From Thelephora terrestris (taxonomy: Eukaryota; Basidiomycota; Agaricomycetes; Thelephorales; Thelephoraceae), in assembly GCA_015956445.1 (NCBI GenBank), contig WIUZ02000006.1, forward strand, positions 930,001 through 994,000: a stretch of DNA of 64,000 nt. The letters are read 5' to 3'. Made by a program: the position numbers and the translations under genes. Below are positions 1 to 10,345 of the stretch, one piece after another. The notes under the pieces were generated by a model. That model was not told where the DNA came from, made no database searches, and was given only the letters and a program-made list of their open reading frames with translations. Positions within the stretch are counted from its first letter, which is position 1. Every line of letters starts with the position of its first letter.

Positions 1-1921
1 CGAACATTATACCCCAGTTTGCCAAGTAGAGGACGGACATTCCGAGGAAGACAGCCATCAGTATCCGTTGCTCCTTGCGGACAGAGATCCATCCCTAGGA
101 TCCACATATTAGCACTAGATGTCAGGTGTCGTGCAGGATCTTACCAGTGCGAGCCACGGAACCAAGAGCTTGAGTCACTGTTAGGTACAGTTTATCATTG
201 ATTCGGATAAGAACTTACGACGAGGATCAAGACGGTGACCACTTCGCATCCCACCTTTTGCTTCGTTATATGCGAAATCACACCGTTGATCAACTGATCT
301 AACCAGAGTCCAGCGGAAGCGGCGATGAAGAAAAAGGCAAGTTGGATGGTGATAGAGAGGATTAAGACCGCCCTGTATTGCGTGCGGATCGGCATGGAAG
401 CACCCATACGCTTGAATGTTCTCCAGCCAAAGGCCTACACAACAGGTAAAAGAAGGAAGGGCAAGAGAATCAAGCGGATAAGTACCTTTGTCAGCCTCCA
501 GGAGAGGACGATTGCAATCAGTAGAGCGAAGGCATTCAAGGCGAGGCTAGCAATCTCTGCCGCCCTTCTGGGACCCCAGTACCCAGGCAAGAGGTTGACT
601 CCACACGCGCCGTCAGTGATTAAAAGGGAGAAACTGGTCTGGAATTGGTTGGTATGGACAATTTGGAAGGCACCCCAACCTGTTTGCCGTATCAGCAAGG
701 TTGTGCAGCACTGTTCACCAGTGGCTAACTCACCAGTGGCGACCATGTGCGTGAGGAGGGACGCAATGATGTGTGGGATGGATTCGTTGAGAATCTTGAT
801 ACAACTACGGTGAGTAGATTGCAAGACTTTGGTGAGAGAAACCTTACAGCGACGATGGACATCCCAAGTACCCAAAATTGGAAAGCAATGAAAACAATGT
901 CTAGGAAGACGTTGAATACCGCAGTACCGGGTTGAACGAGCTCAACTTTTCTCACCTTCTCGTTTGGTGTCGTCCAATCTATCACGATGCGTCAGAAACA
1001 TTGTGGGTCGTTGTAAGCATAGAACTCACGCCGCTGCCGGCCAGTTGAGGGAGATCAGGCACTTGGGGTCGAGGACTACACTGGAGTTGGTATCACCCGA
1101 CTTTCTAATCTGCACAACGGTCGACCCTTGAGGAATACCTCCAGAGCCCTGAACTTGATCAGACACGGAATGGTGAATTGTACCCGCTGATGAACGTACC
1201 TTTGAGCGACGGTCCAAGATCACGACCGAGGTTTCGATAGGTTCATCACCGGTTCCGCTTCCAACCAGATTGACCACCCTGGTAGATACAGTCGGGAGAG
1301 GATCTCCGGGACTCGTGTGCGAAGGTGTGGTCAACAAAGAGGAACTTGAGCGAGAGAGGGTAACACTCTTGGGTGTGGCGGTAGGGGTCGAGAAGGTGGT
1401 GTCAGGTGGCAGGCTCGGATACGAAGGGAGGGAAGAAGTTGTTGAATATGCGGGAGTGGTCGAAGATGTCGATGGAAGCGGGACGGATTGAATCGGTTCA
1501 GTTGCGGTTCCGTTCCAGACCAATTGACAAGAACTGTGGGACAGAGCGTCCTCGACGGTATCGCATACTTGAAGGCTGTTCCCGAAAGTCAGCAGTATCC
1601 CTTCAACTTTGGCGTTCCCCTGCGCGACAGCATCCCATAAGAAGGTGGCGGCTTTAGCGTTTGTCTAAGCGGAGATCAGCGTGGGGACAAAGTGCGACGA
1701 GTAACACAAACGCACCGAGAACGCATGCCCTTGCAAAGCGACCTGGATTACACAATGCACAACGGAGAAGATGAAGTAGCAGATGGTTAACTTGGACAAT
1801 GCAACTCGTGCAACCTAACAGCAGGTCCGTCAGAGAGTCTTGTTAAGCACGCCACAGGTCATGGACTAACGAAGAGATTGTATTTTTCGGAAACAAAGCG
1901 TGGCGAGGTGATTGAACGCAT
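1..1921 (-). CDS. Unrecognised multi-pass membrane protein, 3' end beyond window
   Basis: Runs off the left edge. The model starts at the ATG at 1919-1921, and a GT..AG intron of about 56 nt joins phase 0 to a hydrophobic segment (about 1740-1800, KLTICYFIFSVVHCVIQVAL). Another intron ends near 1667 and opens a soluble, cysteine-containing part (GNAKVEGILLTFGNSLQVC) followed by a Ser/Thr/Pro-rich stretch at 1026-1523. Below 985 come several membrane segments (e.g. AEIASLALNAFALLIAIVLSW and LILSITIQLAFFFIAASAGL) and, after an intron near 97-147, ISVRKEQRILMAVFLGMS. The layout suggests a signal anchor, an exposed N-terminal domain and a polytopic C-terminal half. I do not recognise the family. 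A CT-rich tract at 2000-2090 lies just upstream on the coding strand, as is common for fungal promoters. Confidence 0.6.
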
Positions 1922-2215
1922 ATTAGGGAAAGAAAGTTGCTACCTGGGGAGTTGAGATATTGTACACCGCCGTTTGCGCCAGACGAGATGGAGAAACCTA
2001 CCTGGCTGAACAAAGGAAGGGAGGAAAGAAAATAAAGGTGCCACTGGGGCGAAGAAGGGAAGGAGATGAAGGAAAGGAAAGAAGGGGGAACCTGCAATCG
2101 CAAGGTCCAAGCGGACGCATTTCGTTTACGACGTTCTGGCTTTCGCCGATGCGACGGTTGCCTGACGACAGTCTTGATTCGACGGCGGCTGATTAGAATC
2201 TAAGTACACAAAGGG

Positions 2216-5200
2216 CTAGACATGGTACCAATGCTGCTCCCCGAGTAACAACACGACCGAGAGCTCCTCGCCGTTATCCAGAGGTCCCACCAGCTTCGGC
2301 CCCAGCAGCCCTCTTCGCTCGATCACTCTGTGGCGTTGCAAATACTGTATGACTTCCTCCAGTTCTTGACGATCGTATACATTCTGCATCCTCCACCGAA
2401 GTTCGGCCTGCCATGGAGTCAGTTATTTCGGCCACTCTCCTGCTTTCTACCCACACACACCTGGGTAACCGCCGGCCTGGAGACGATCACTCCCATGGTC
2501 GCCCTCAATCCCGCCTCCCATATCTCAGGTACCTGAGAACCGTTGATATCGGTCCATCTCCTGGGCTTTACCATAACCGGGGGCTTAGGTGCGATGAGAC
2601 TCCATGTCTGGAGGTAAGCTGACGACACCAGTACGACGGTCAAGTATCCCGTCCAAAAGAAAAGGGAGGTGCGATGTGAGGTCACTTTGTTAATCGCACT
2701 GTACACGTCCACGAGACCCGGTTGCTGTTGGCAACCCTACGAACATAGACGGAGTCAAATTCATCACGGACTATGGATGTTTCCAGGGCTTACCGGAATA
2801 TCTTTCTTCTCTATTCCGTGAGGACCTGCATCGTTCAGCGACGAAACAATCCCCAGAACACAAGCCTTCTCCGCCTCATCCAGGTAATCAGTGAGCCTCT
2901 CGATCTCGCCATCAAGGCAAGCTTGACAGTCCACCAAACCTGGCGAGTTCATGGCACAACACGCGGTTCTTCTATCTCTGGTAAATCCATGTTCCGCAAC
3001 GGGAGAAGTGGCAGGGGATGGTGATGGAGGTTCCCCTGATGCTTCCATGTGGATGGAAGACCACGACAGACCGTGACTTCGGATCTGGAGACCCGTCTCG
3101 AGTTCGACGTCGTCTGGGTTGGATTTGAACAAGCGCACCCCAAGTGGAACGAAATTCACTGACCAGCTTTCTTACTGTTGTACTCGACCGAAGTTCGCGA
3201 CTCCTTCGCTTGGGTAGTGTCAATCCTGAAGTCGATCTTCCCGCCTCTCGGTTCAAAGTTAATTGGCTGCATCGAGAGTGACGCCTACCTTGTTTTCTGA
3301 TACAAGTTCAATGAGCGCCGCCATGTCTCCATCAGAGGCGAGTAATGGCCACTCCCTCCACTCGATCTCTTCCTCGTCCTCTTCGATCCATAGCTCCTCC
3401 AGAGAAGACGCGTCACGGAAGGTTTCACGAGGCATTGGCCCCTTGAGTAGTGCTTGATTTCTAAGACGGAGCCTAAGCATCAGAATGACCTTAAAAGAGG
3501 TCGGGATACGTACTGGTCAGATATCTTGAGAGGGCGGCCAGGTTTTGGCTTCTTCGGATCTCGGACGGTCTTCGAGAACACACTCCTCTCGAGCAAGCTC
3601 TCCGCCACCGAAGATACCGCGTTGTCGCCGAACCTTTGTAATAATTGGGTCGCCGTCTCGACGCTATATCTTTCATACGGGGTGCCAACAACGATCTGGC
3701 CGCCAGCTTAGTAGGGTTCACACTTGCGAGGCAACCTATCGTGACGTACCTTGACAGCGGCTTCCGTGACATACATCTCGTCGGATTCGTACAGGGCTTC
3801 CACGGACGGGTTTATCTCATCCGCGAGCATGGATTTTGCCAGAAGCTGTTTCTCTCGCTTGTCCTCGGTCACGGCGTTCCACATGAAATCCCAGGCCGAG
3901 GTCACCGACTGGCTCTCCTTGATATCCAAAAGCAATAACTGTTCGGCACTCGACGGGAGGGCTAGGCTCTCACTCCCGATTCCCCTGCGCGATGCGATGA
4001 ATGAATTACACTAGGCGGAAAAGCTTGAAAGAACTCACAGGGATGATTTTTCGATGTGAGTACGGAGAAATGTCAAATGGGCGACAAGGTCAAAATCCGT
4101 GACACTCTTGGGATTTGGATCAGGTAGCTGAGGTGTTCCCCGATGACGCATCCAAAGGTTATGCCAAGCGTCCTCCAACCGCTGAAGGTACGTCTTCAAC
4201 GGTCGAGAGTCCTTCGTTAGGTTATCGATTCTCTGTCGTACGGAGTTCTGGTTCAGTACAGGAAACACCTGAGTGATTGCGCCCCAATCCATTCGTTGCC
4301 CAGACCGACAACGCGCTTTGATGATGACGGACGCATCTTTCGCGAGTTCGTCAAATTCAGGGTTCCATTTAAATCTATTCCGCCTTTTCTTTGACTCTTC
4401 TGCATGTGGACTTTCAGGAAGAGTCTTTAATGAGCACTAGCGCGTTTGGCTGACCTGACTTATCCTTGCGTCTCCGCACAGGCGCTTCCGAAAGGCTCTG
4501 TATCTTATTCTGCTCGCTCAAGAGTTGAGCTATGCTCTTCTCCGTCGCAGAACCGGAGGGAAAGGGAACAGCAGCGGGCCCTTTCGGCCGAGGTCGATTC
4601 GCAAGGTGCAGGGATTGATTAGTGGCCTCCTCTTGAATGGCCGTAACGATTTTCTTCTCCCACTGCTTCTCGTCCACCACCGACGGAGCTTTGAGAAACT
4701 CGGTCCGGACGCGCTGAACCCGTGGCGGAAGAGGTTTTCCAACCAACGCAGGATGTGAATCCGCTAAGAGTTGATCCCAGAGTTTGATTCGTTTGTCTTT
4801 CCCCCTGGCAGCTTTCTGGGCGACCAAGGCGCGCTTTTCGCTTTGGGACTTTTCCTCTTTCCTCCTCCTCCTCTGAAGCTGCTGAGCCCGTCGATCGAGA
4901 GCCGTAGCGTAAAACCGCTTGATGACGCTTTGGGGAGCAAGGGTGACCCAGGAGAGATGAGCGAGTCGTTTCTTAGTTTCTTCGTCATCTGAGAGAGGCG
5001 GATCGTCGAGGGAATGGTTGAGGAAACTCTCCTGATGAGAGGAAATATAGTAGGTCGCAAGCCATCCAGCATCGCGTCGGAGCGAGTTTCTGATGACAAG
5101 GTTGGGTTGATCCTCTGGCGGAACCTCCCCATTATGGACCTCCTCTACAGAACTCGTACCCAGGCTGACTTCCTTCAGGTTTTTCCAAAAGTCCTCACCC

Positions 5201-8200
5201 TCCGCGGCGGTCCGGAGTGGGAAGGTCTTCCAAAACGGTGGAGGGTTTTCAGATGATGCCCAGTGATGGATGGGTGCCGACGCTCGAATGTGCCAGTACT
5301 TGGGCGCGAGAACTGCTGCTGATGTGCTCCAAGACGCCTGGGGAACGACATCGAAACTGGATGGGTGAGCTCCGTTCTCCTCGCATGTTAAGAACGGCGT
5401 GTCTGACTGCGATTGTTGTAATGGAGTTATGAGTCTCAGGTCTCTGAGAATGGAAAGCAGCTCCATCAACCGATTGCGACTCCTAGAGGCCCCGACTCCG
5501 AGAGCTGAAAGGATGTTCTCTGGGACGTCCCACAGAGCGGGAGAAGAGCCGCTCTCCGGGTACACGAGATCATCCAAACATTCGATAGGGGGACGGATAG
5601 AGATTAATGCGCAATAATCCGCGATCGTGATGTCTCGCAGAAAGTAATCGAGATGGAGGACCCTAGCGTCACTCGAGATGATATTGGGTGAGTCCCTATC
5701 CCTAGATTCGAAAGATTGAACGGAAAGTAGATGCAGCTTCCTGGCCCTTGCGATCTTGCCCACGATAAACCCGTACATCTGAGGAACGCTGTTACCATGA
5801 GGGTCCGCGATGATACTTTCCCTGATAGCAGCGTCTTCAGAGTCGGCAGCGCCAATGGACTTCGTCAGTGGATGATTGCTATGAGGAGGGTGAGGGGGCA
5901 GGTCGTGAGATTGCTTTGGCTTTTTCGGTGCTTGGGCTGTCGATCGATTGGGGTTCCCTTGGTTCAGTGTGGACAAGAACGCCTGGACCTTTTCTTCCTC
6001 CAAATGAGAAAGGAAAGCGATTGTGATTTTCCGAGTCGTGAAGATTGGTGTAACGAGGGTCGTCTTGAGTATTTTGATTCGGCCATCCCTCTCAAGATTG
6101 GAAAACGTCGCATTTATCGTCTTCCGATCCACTCGAGTCCCTGGAGGCGCACTCGCCGGCTCTCGGGCTTCAGCCAACGTTCCAAGAAGGGTAACGTGAG
6201 CATCGGCAAACTCTTTGACGTTGACTACGGCGATTCCCCCAAATTCCTGGACCACCCGATAGAACTCGTTGTCTCGACGGGCATGAGACATGTTGGGTTT
6301 CCTTTGTACTACGAGAGGTTTTTCCGTGCTTGTTGTTGCCAGTGGTTTGGTAAGAACGTCCGTCAAATCCTGAATTCTTTTAGTAGATTGCATTGATACC
6401 GGTCACGAGCGACACACCCTGGCAGCGCCCTGCTGATTCTCTTGGATTTGTTCTCGAGATCCAGGAGAAGGTAACTGCAGTGCGGGCAGCGGCGGTGGTT
6501 GCGAATCGCCAGCAGGATGCAGTGTACCAACTCCATCCACCTGTTGGACCTGCTGTTCGGGGGCTTCTGGACGTGATAGCACGGGTAGCCCGGCCTCACC
6601 GCGAGGGATCTCCGGCACAACCTCTTGAGAGGAGGCGGAAAGGAAGACCGTCGACAGGGGCTGTTCTCTACCATCCTGTGTTTCCTGCTCCCCCGCGGTC
6701 GCTGGGGTACGGTTTTTCGGCGGTCTGCCGCGCTTCTTCGGGGTAGGTGTGGTGGGAGGCTCGCCTTCCGGCTTCCTCTTTGGAGGGCGCCCACGTTTTC
6801 TTGGGGCAGGTTCCGCGGCTGGCGAACCTTGACTCGCTTCAACAACTTCGTTCCCACCAGAAGCAGCAGTCTTTGCCCTTTTCGAAGAAGGCGATTGATC
6901 ATCTTCTCCGATGTCCTCCCTCTTTCGTTTGCTGGTCCCAGGCTGGTCCTTCCTCGGTCGACCCCTCTTGACAGTCCCATCGGGAAGAATGGGATTTTTT
7001 GGAGGTTTGCGCTTCTTCTTCGTCGTTTCTTCCCGGGCGTCCGTATCCTGATGTTGATGCAATTGATCCAGCGTATCGTAAAATAACTCTGAAGACATGT
7101 CGGTGAACCCTCCTGTATTTGTTAAATCGACAGAGAGCTCGTGTTCGGCTTCGTTGATGTTTTCCTGATTCAAAAGTGCTTTGTAGCCCTTGAAGGTGAA
7201 CCAACGATGTCGGCGCTCTCGACCGTAGGTCTCGTCCATTGCCATGACTCCGAAATCAAGCATGTTGGGGTTGGGACGGGACTTTTCAAATCCTTGTAAA
7301 ACATGCTCCACGATACGGGGGTCAAATCGGTCCAATAGATCCGAAATTTCCTGAAAACCTGGCATTAGTTCGATCTCCAGCGTGATGGAAGAGGCCAATC
7401 ACAGTGCGAGTCATTCCCTTGTGGCCGGCCTTGTCGAGCGCTTCGAGGATCTGCCACTGAATTGTTCTATTGGCCTTCACGAACCGTTCATCTTGTTGGC
7501 GGTCAGCTCCAGGAGACAATTCGATGACAGTTCCCACATGGAATACCTTGTCCTTTGTCCAGTTGCGTATCAGGGCCAGCCTGTGCAGAAGCCCCTTCTC
7601 GCTCTGATTCTACGCCGTCTTCGGCATCGGCCTCGACCAAACGAATGCACTGTGTGGAAGCTTTCCCAGTAGACGAGTTCGTGAGGGTGACTTTCTCGAT
7701 CACACCGAGGTTGATCAATTCGTTTAATCGTCCACTGAAAAACCGACGTTCGCTTTTGGTGGGGCTCTTGAATCCCTTTGGTTTTATGAATATGGTGCAC
7801 AAAAGCGAAGATAGAGAGACTCACAAGAGTCAGGATCAGATCTTTGGCGACATGCGTATGGTCAGGGGAGTTGAGAAGCAGCTTGGTAACCCGACTGCGA
7901 AGCACTTTAAGGTCCGCAAGGTGGAACGCGCCGATCGTTCCAAAAGCGAGAGAGCCTTTGGTTTCGGTCGTCCGTTCCCCGGTTTTGATAGTGGGGGCGT
8001 CGCCCTGCTTGTTACCTTCCTCACGGATACGCCTCCACATCGGGCTGGAATCATAGAAGTGTTTAAGAACGCAAAAGTTCCCTCCGACACCCGCGCGAGT
8101 CAGCTTGACCCTGTGATAGATCAGAAGTGGGAATTCCTCCGACGGGAAATCTGCCGTACACAAGGTCCATTTCCTGGAGCTGCTTGATCAAGTAGGCACA

Positions 8201-8924
8201 ATTCTTCGAATCGTAGCCGGTCTTGTTGCTCAGATCGATCGTACTTACGCCCTTTTCCCTAGCGCGTGCGATGAGTTGCAAGACCGTGTAGACCATCGGA
8301 GATAACGTTGAAGACTGCAGGGACGTCAACAATGCACACGAGAACAAGTCGCTCCGGACATACTTTCGCATGAGGTCCAGCGAGGGTGACCCTCAAGACT
8401 TCACTATCTACGGCAACCCTAAGACGTTCTCCATACGACTGTTTGAGTTGACTGAACGGCTGAGATTTGCTGTTTGCGACATGCTCGAGAGAGGCAACCT
8501 GGTCAGCCTCGGCGGTCTCCCGGGCCTTACCGGAACCCTTCTTACTTCCACGTGGTGGGGGAGCGATATAGACCTCGGAATGGTCACCAGGAGGCAAAAG
8601 TCCGACATATACACTCGGCTCCTGAAGAATTATCGGCCACGCGAACGCAAAAAACGGGTCATCGACGCCCTGATCACAGGTGAATTTGTAGAAGGCGTCG
8701 ATAAGAGTCTCAAGGCGGGAAATGTCACATCCTAAGATTCCCAAAGGAGTTGAGTAAGACCAGAGGTATCATCGGTTGATCAAAAAATAAAAGGGGCAAC
8801 AGCGAGAGTCGAACCCGCACGGCCTGCACATGATGGGGGGAATGAGGAGGGCGGAGGCGAATGGCTCACCCAGGTCTCCTTCAAACGACAATTCGCGAAC
8901 GATGTATTGCACCAAGTCGTCCAT
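2216..8924 (-). CDS. TFC3: TFIIIC B-block-binding subunit, Tfc3/tau138-like
   Basis: Largest TFIIIC subunit, which in the family binds the B box of tRNA genes and recruits TFIIIB and RNA polymerase III. The start at 8922-8924 (MDDLVQYIVRELSFEGDL) splices over a 138-nt intron (8732-8869) to GCDISRLETLIDAFYKFTC. A B-block winged helix lies at about 8220-8300 (TVLQLIARAREKGVSTIDLS). A second winged helix is near 7420-7490. Three AT-hook cores follow (KRGRPRK about 6960, RKRGRPPKRK about 6790, KKRGRPPKN about 6720). A further winged-helix region is at 6100-6300 (NEFYRVVQEFGGIAVVNVK), and the extended C-terminal part at 4035-4292 contains MDWGAITQVFPVLNQNSVRQ. The last exon ends EQHWYHV-stop at 2216. 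Many short introns. The protein is about 2,000 residues, longer than the yeast protein. Family assignment is firm; internal exon borders are approximate. Confidence 0.85.
8732..8869 (-). other. Unusually long first intron of the TFC3-like gene
   Basis: 138-nt intron with donor GTGAGC (8864-8869) and acceptor CTTAG (8732-8736), joining ...GDL to GCDISRL with a split glycine codon. Most introns in the window are 47-70 nt, so this one is about twice the usual length. The extra sequence carries the B-box/T-run element described separately. Confidence 0.8.
8782..8829 (-). promoter_or_regulatory. tRNA 3'-half-like B box with T-run terminator inside intron
   Basis: On the minus strand, GGTTCGACTCT (8805-8815) matches the pol III B box GGTTCGANTC. 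It sits in a proper T-arm: GCGGG and CTCGC pair (four Watson-Crick pairs plus one G-T) around the loop TTCGACT. A 7-nt acceptor-like strand TGTTGCC follows, then CCC and a T-run (TTTTATTTTTT, 8782-8792) like a pol III terminator. I could find no matching 5' acceptor strand (GGCAACA), D-arm or good A box upstream, so this is not a complete tRNA gene. It may be a tRNA fossil, part of a SINE, or an 'extra TFIIIC' site. Confidence 0.6.
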
Positions 8925-9403
8925 TGGCTGCAGTCAGGACGAATAAATGGTGATGTGAACGGAGCAGCGGGAAAATCCTGGTTCCTCGGGGAACCGACCA
9001 AGCACTCTTCGTGTGTAGGGACGTTACAAGACAGCTATAGAGACTATATATATGCCGTCAGGAGAGAAGCGACGTTCCCGGAGCGTGCCCTGGATTTTGA
9101 GGTCCAAGTTCGTCGAACGCTCAGTTCAGGAATGATTTCCGTATTTGATTATCGGAGAGAGGACAGAGAAGTGGTAAACGACGGTGTGCGTGATTGACGA
9201 GGCCTACCGCGGACTACCGCGGACCATAGAGTCTACGTCTTTTGTAGAATAAAATAGGGATTTCTAAACTAGTTTGTGGTAGAAACCGTTCTACCGAAAA
9301 AATACCAAACTACCGCCAAAGTCTATCTCTATCCATAAAGCCTCCGGGAAAGGGTCAAAGAGGTAACGGTCCAAACCAGAAGGAACAGAAAGAACGGGCC
9401 ATT
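8925..9403. other. Intergenic region between PRELI gene end and TFC3 start
   Basis: No coding frame of note. It should hold the TFC3-like promoter and the 3' flank of the PRELI gene. The part at 9200-9320 contains repeated CTACCG words and a small hairpin (see findings). Confidence 0.6.
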
Positions 9404-10067
9404 CTATGACAGGGCCCCCTGCTGTTTGTTCACCGCCCACATCGTACTCAACACATCCGTGAACGCAGCCCTCCCCAAGTGAGCGTTTTGCTTGAAGCGT
9501 TCCGCCATGAAGTTTTCAAGTTTGTCCGCCGCTGTCCGCCACATATTCATCCGCGTTTGAATCTCTGCGGACTGGGCAAATGTTGTTCGCCCGTCTGAGG
9601 AAGGGGTATACTGTATCCGCTCCAGGCATGTCGCGAATTGCGACAGCGATAGGTTGACCGAGGTTACAGATGCCGTTTGCGTAGACGGATCGATGAACGA
9701 AATTTCTCTCACGAAAGCATCTTCTGAACCGCCAAAGAGCTAGAGCGGCAGACATTGGAGAGGTACTCCGGAAAAGGCCGCATGAAGCTCACCTTGACGA
9801 TCCACATTGGCGCTTTCTGCTTACACCCAATTATCCGCTCCGTCCGGATGATCCCAGTCTTCGAGTCGACAGAACGGTCGACCGTATCAATTGTCTTGAC
9901 ATGGGAGCAATGCGGGTGTGGGTATTTGTGCCACATCCCGATGACGACGTGGGCCCATGAGTGACTGAGCACAGAACCAATCAGGTTCAGCGTCTTTGTC
10001 ATACGACCAAGAACGCAACTGGGGAGAAAACTCACTCGTAAATAAATGATGTTGAGATGAAATGCAT
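9404..10067 (-). CDS. PRELI/MSF1-domain mitochondrial lipid-transfer protein (Ups family)
   Basis: Three exons: 10067-10036, 9964-9793 and 9739-9404, with introns of 71 and 53 nt. They encode 179 residues, the usual size for Ups1/2/3 and Slowmo proteins. The start MHFISTSFIYDHSWAHVV matches the family N-terminus, in which a beta strand leads into HxW. It continues with HKYPHPHCSHVKTIDTVDRS and with RTERIIGCKQKAP, the 'TERL' region. The family moves phosphatidic acid or phosphatidylserine across the mitochondrial intermembrane space with Mdm35. Which Ups paralogue this is cannot be told by eye. The tail ends MWAVNKQQGALS. Confidence 0.85.
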
Positions 10068-10345
10068 CGTGAGAGAAGGTTTCGTGAGGGAGGGATTAGG
10101 GATTAGAGATAAAATCTAAGAGGGTGGGGGTCTATGAACAACCGCGACCGGAGAGCGGCGGGAATTCTTTGTTTCGGCTCGGCACTTTCCGCGTAACTCC
10201 AAGACCCGCTCCCATGAAATTTTCAAATTCCCTCGAACCCTCCGTAAAGCGGGATGTCATGTGCATGACTTGCACAGTGAACACACCTAATGTAGGTACT
10301 CTAGGGGAGATAAGGCATAATAAAGATACACAATCCACACCCAAA

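Noticed and set aside
3405-3410. ACGCGT sites inside coding or intron sequence (near 3405, 34870, 40328, 46072 and 46497)
   Set aside because: Within genes rather than promoters; treated as chance occurrences of a hexamer.
5731-6396. 221-codon open frame on the + strand
   Set aside because: Lies wholly antisense to well-conserved TFC3 coding sequence; composition is a mirror of that gene.
7555-8187. 210-codon open frame on the + strand
   Set aside because: Antisense to TFC3 exons and crosses their introns; no motif.
8797-8870. Complete tRNA gene within the TFC3 intron
   Set aside because: Only the T-arm and 3' acceptor strand fold; no complementary 5' acceptor, D-arm or anticodon arm is present in the preceding 80 nt.
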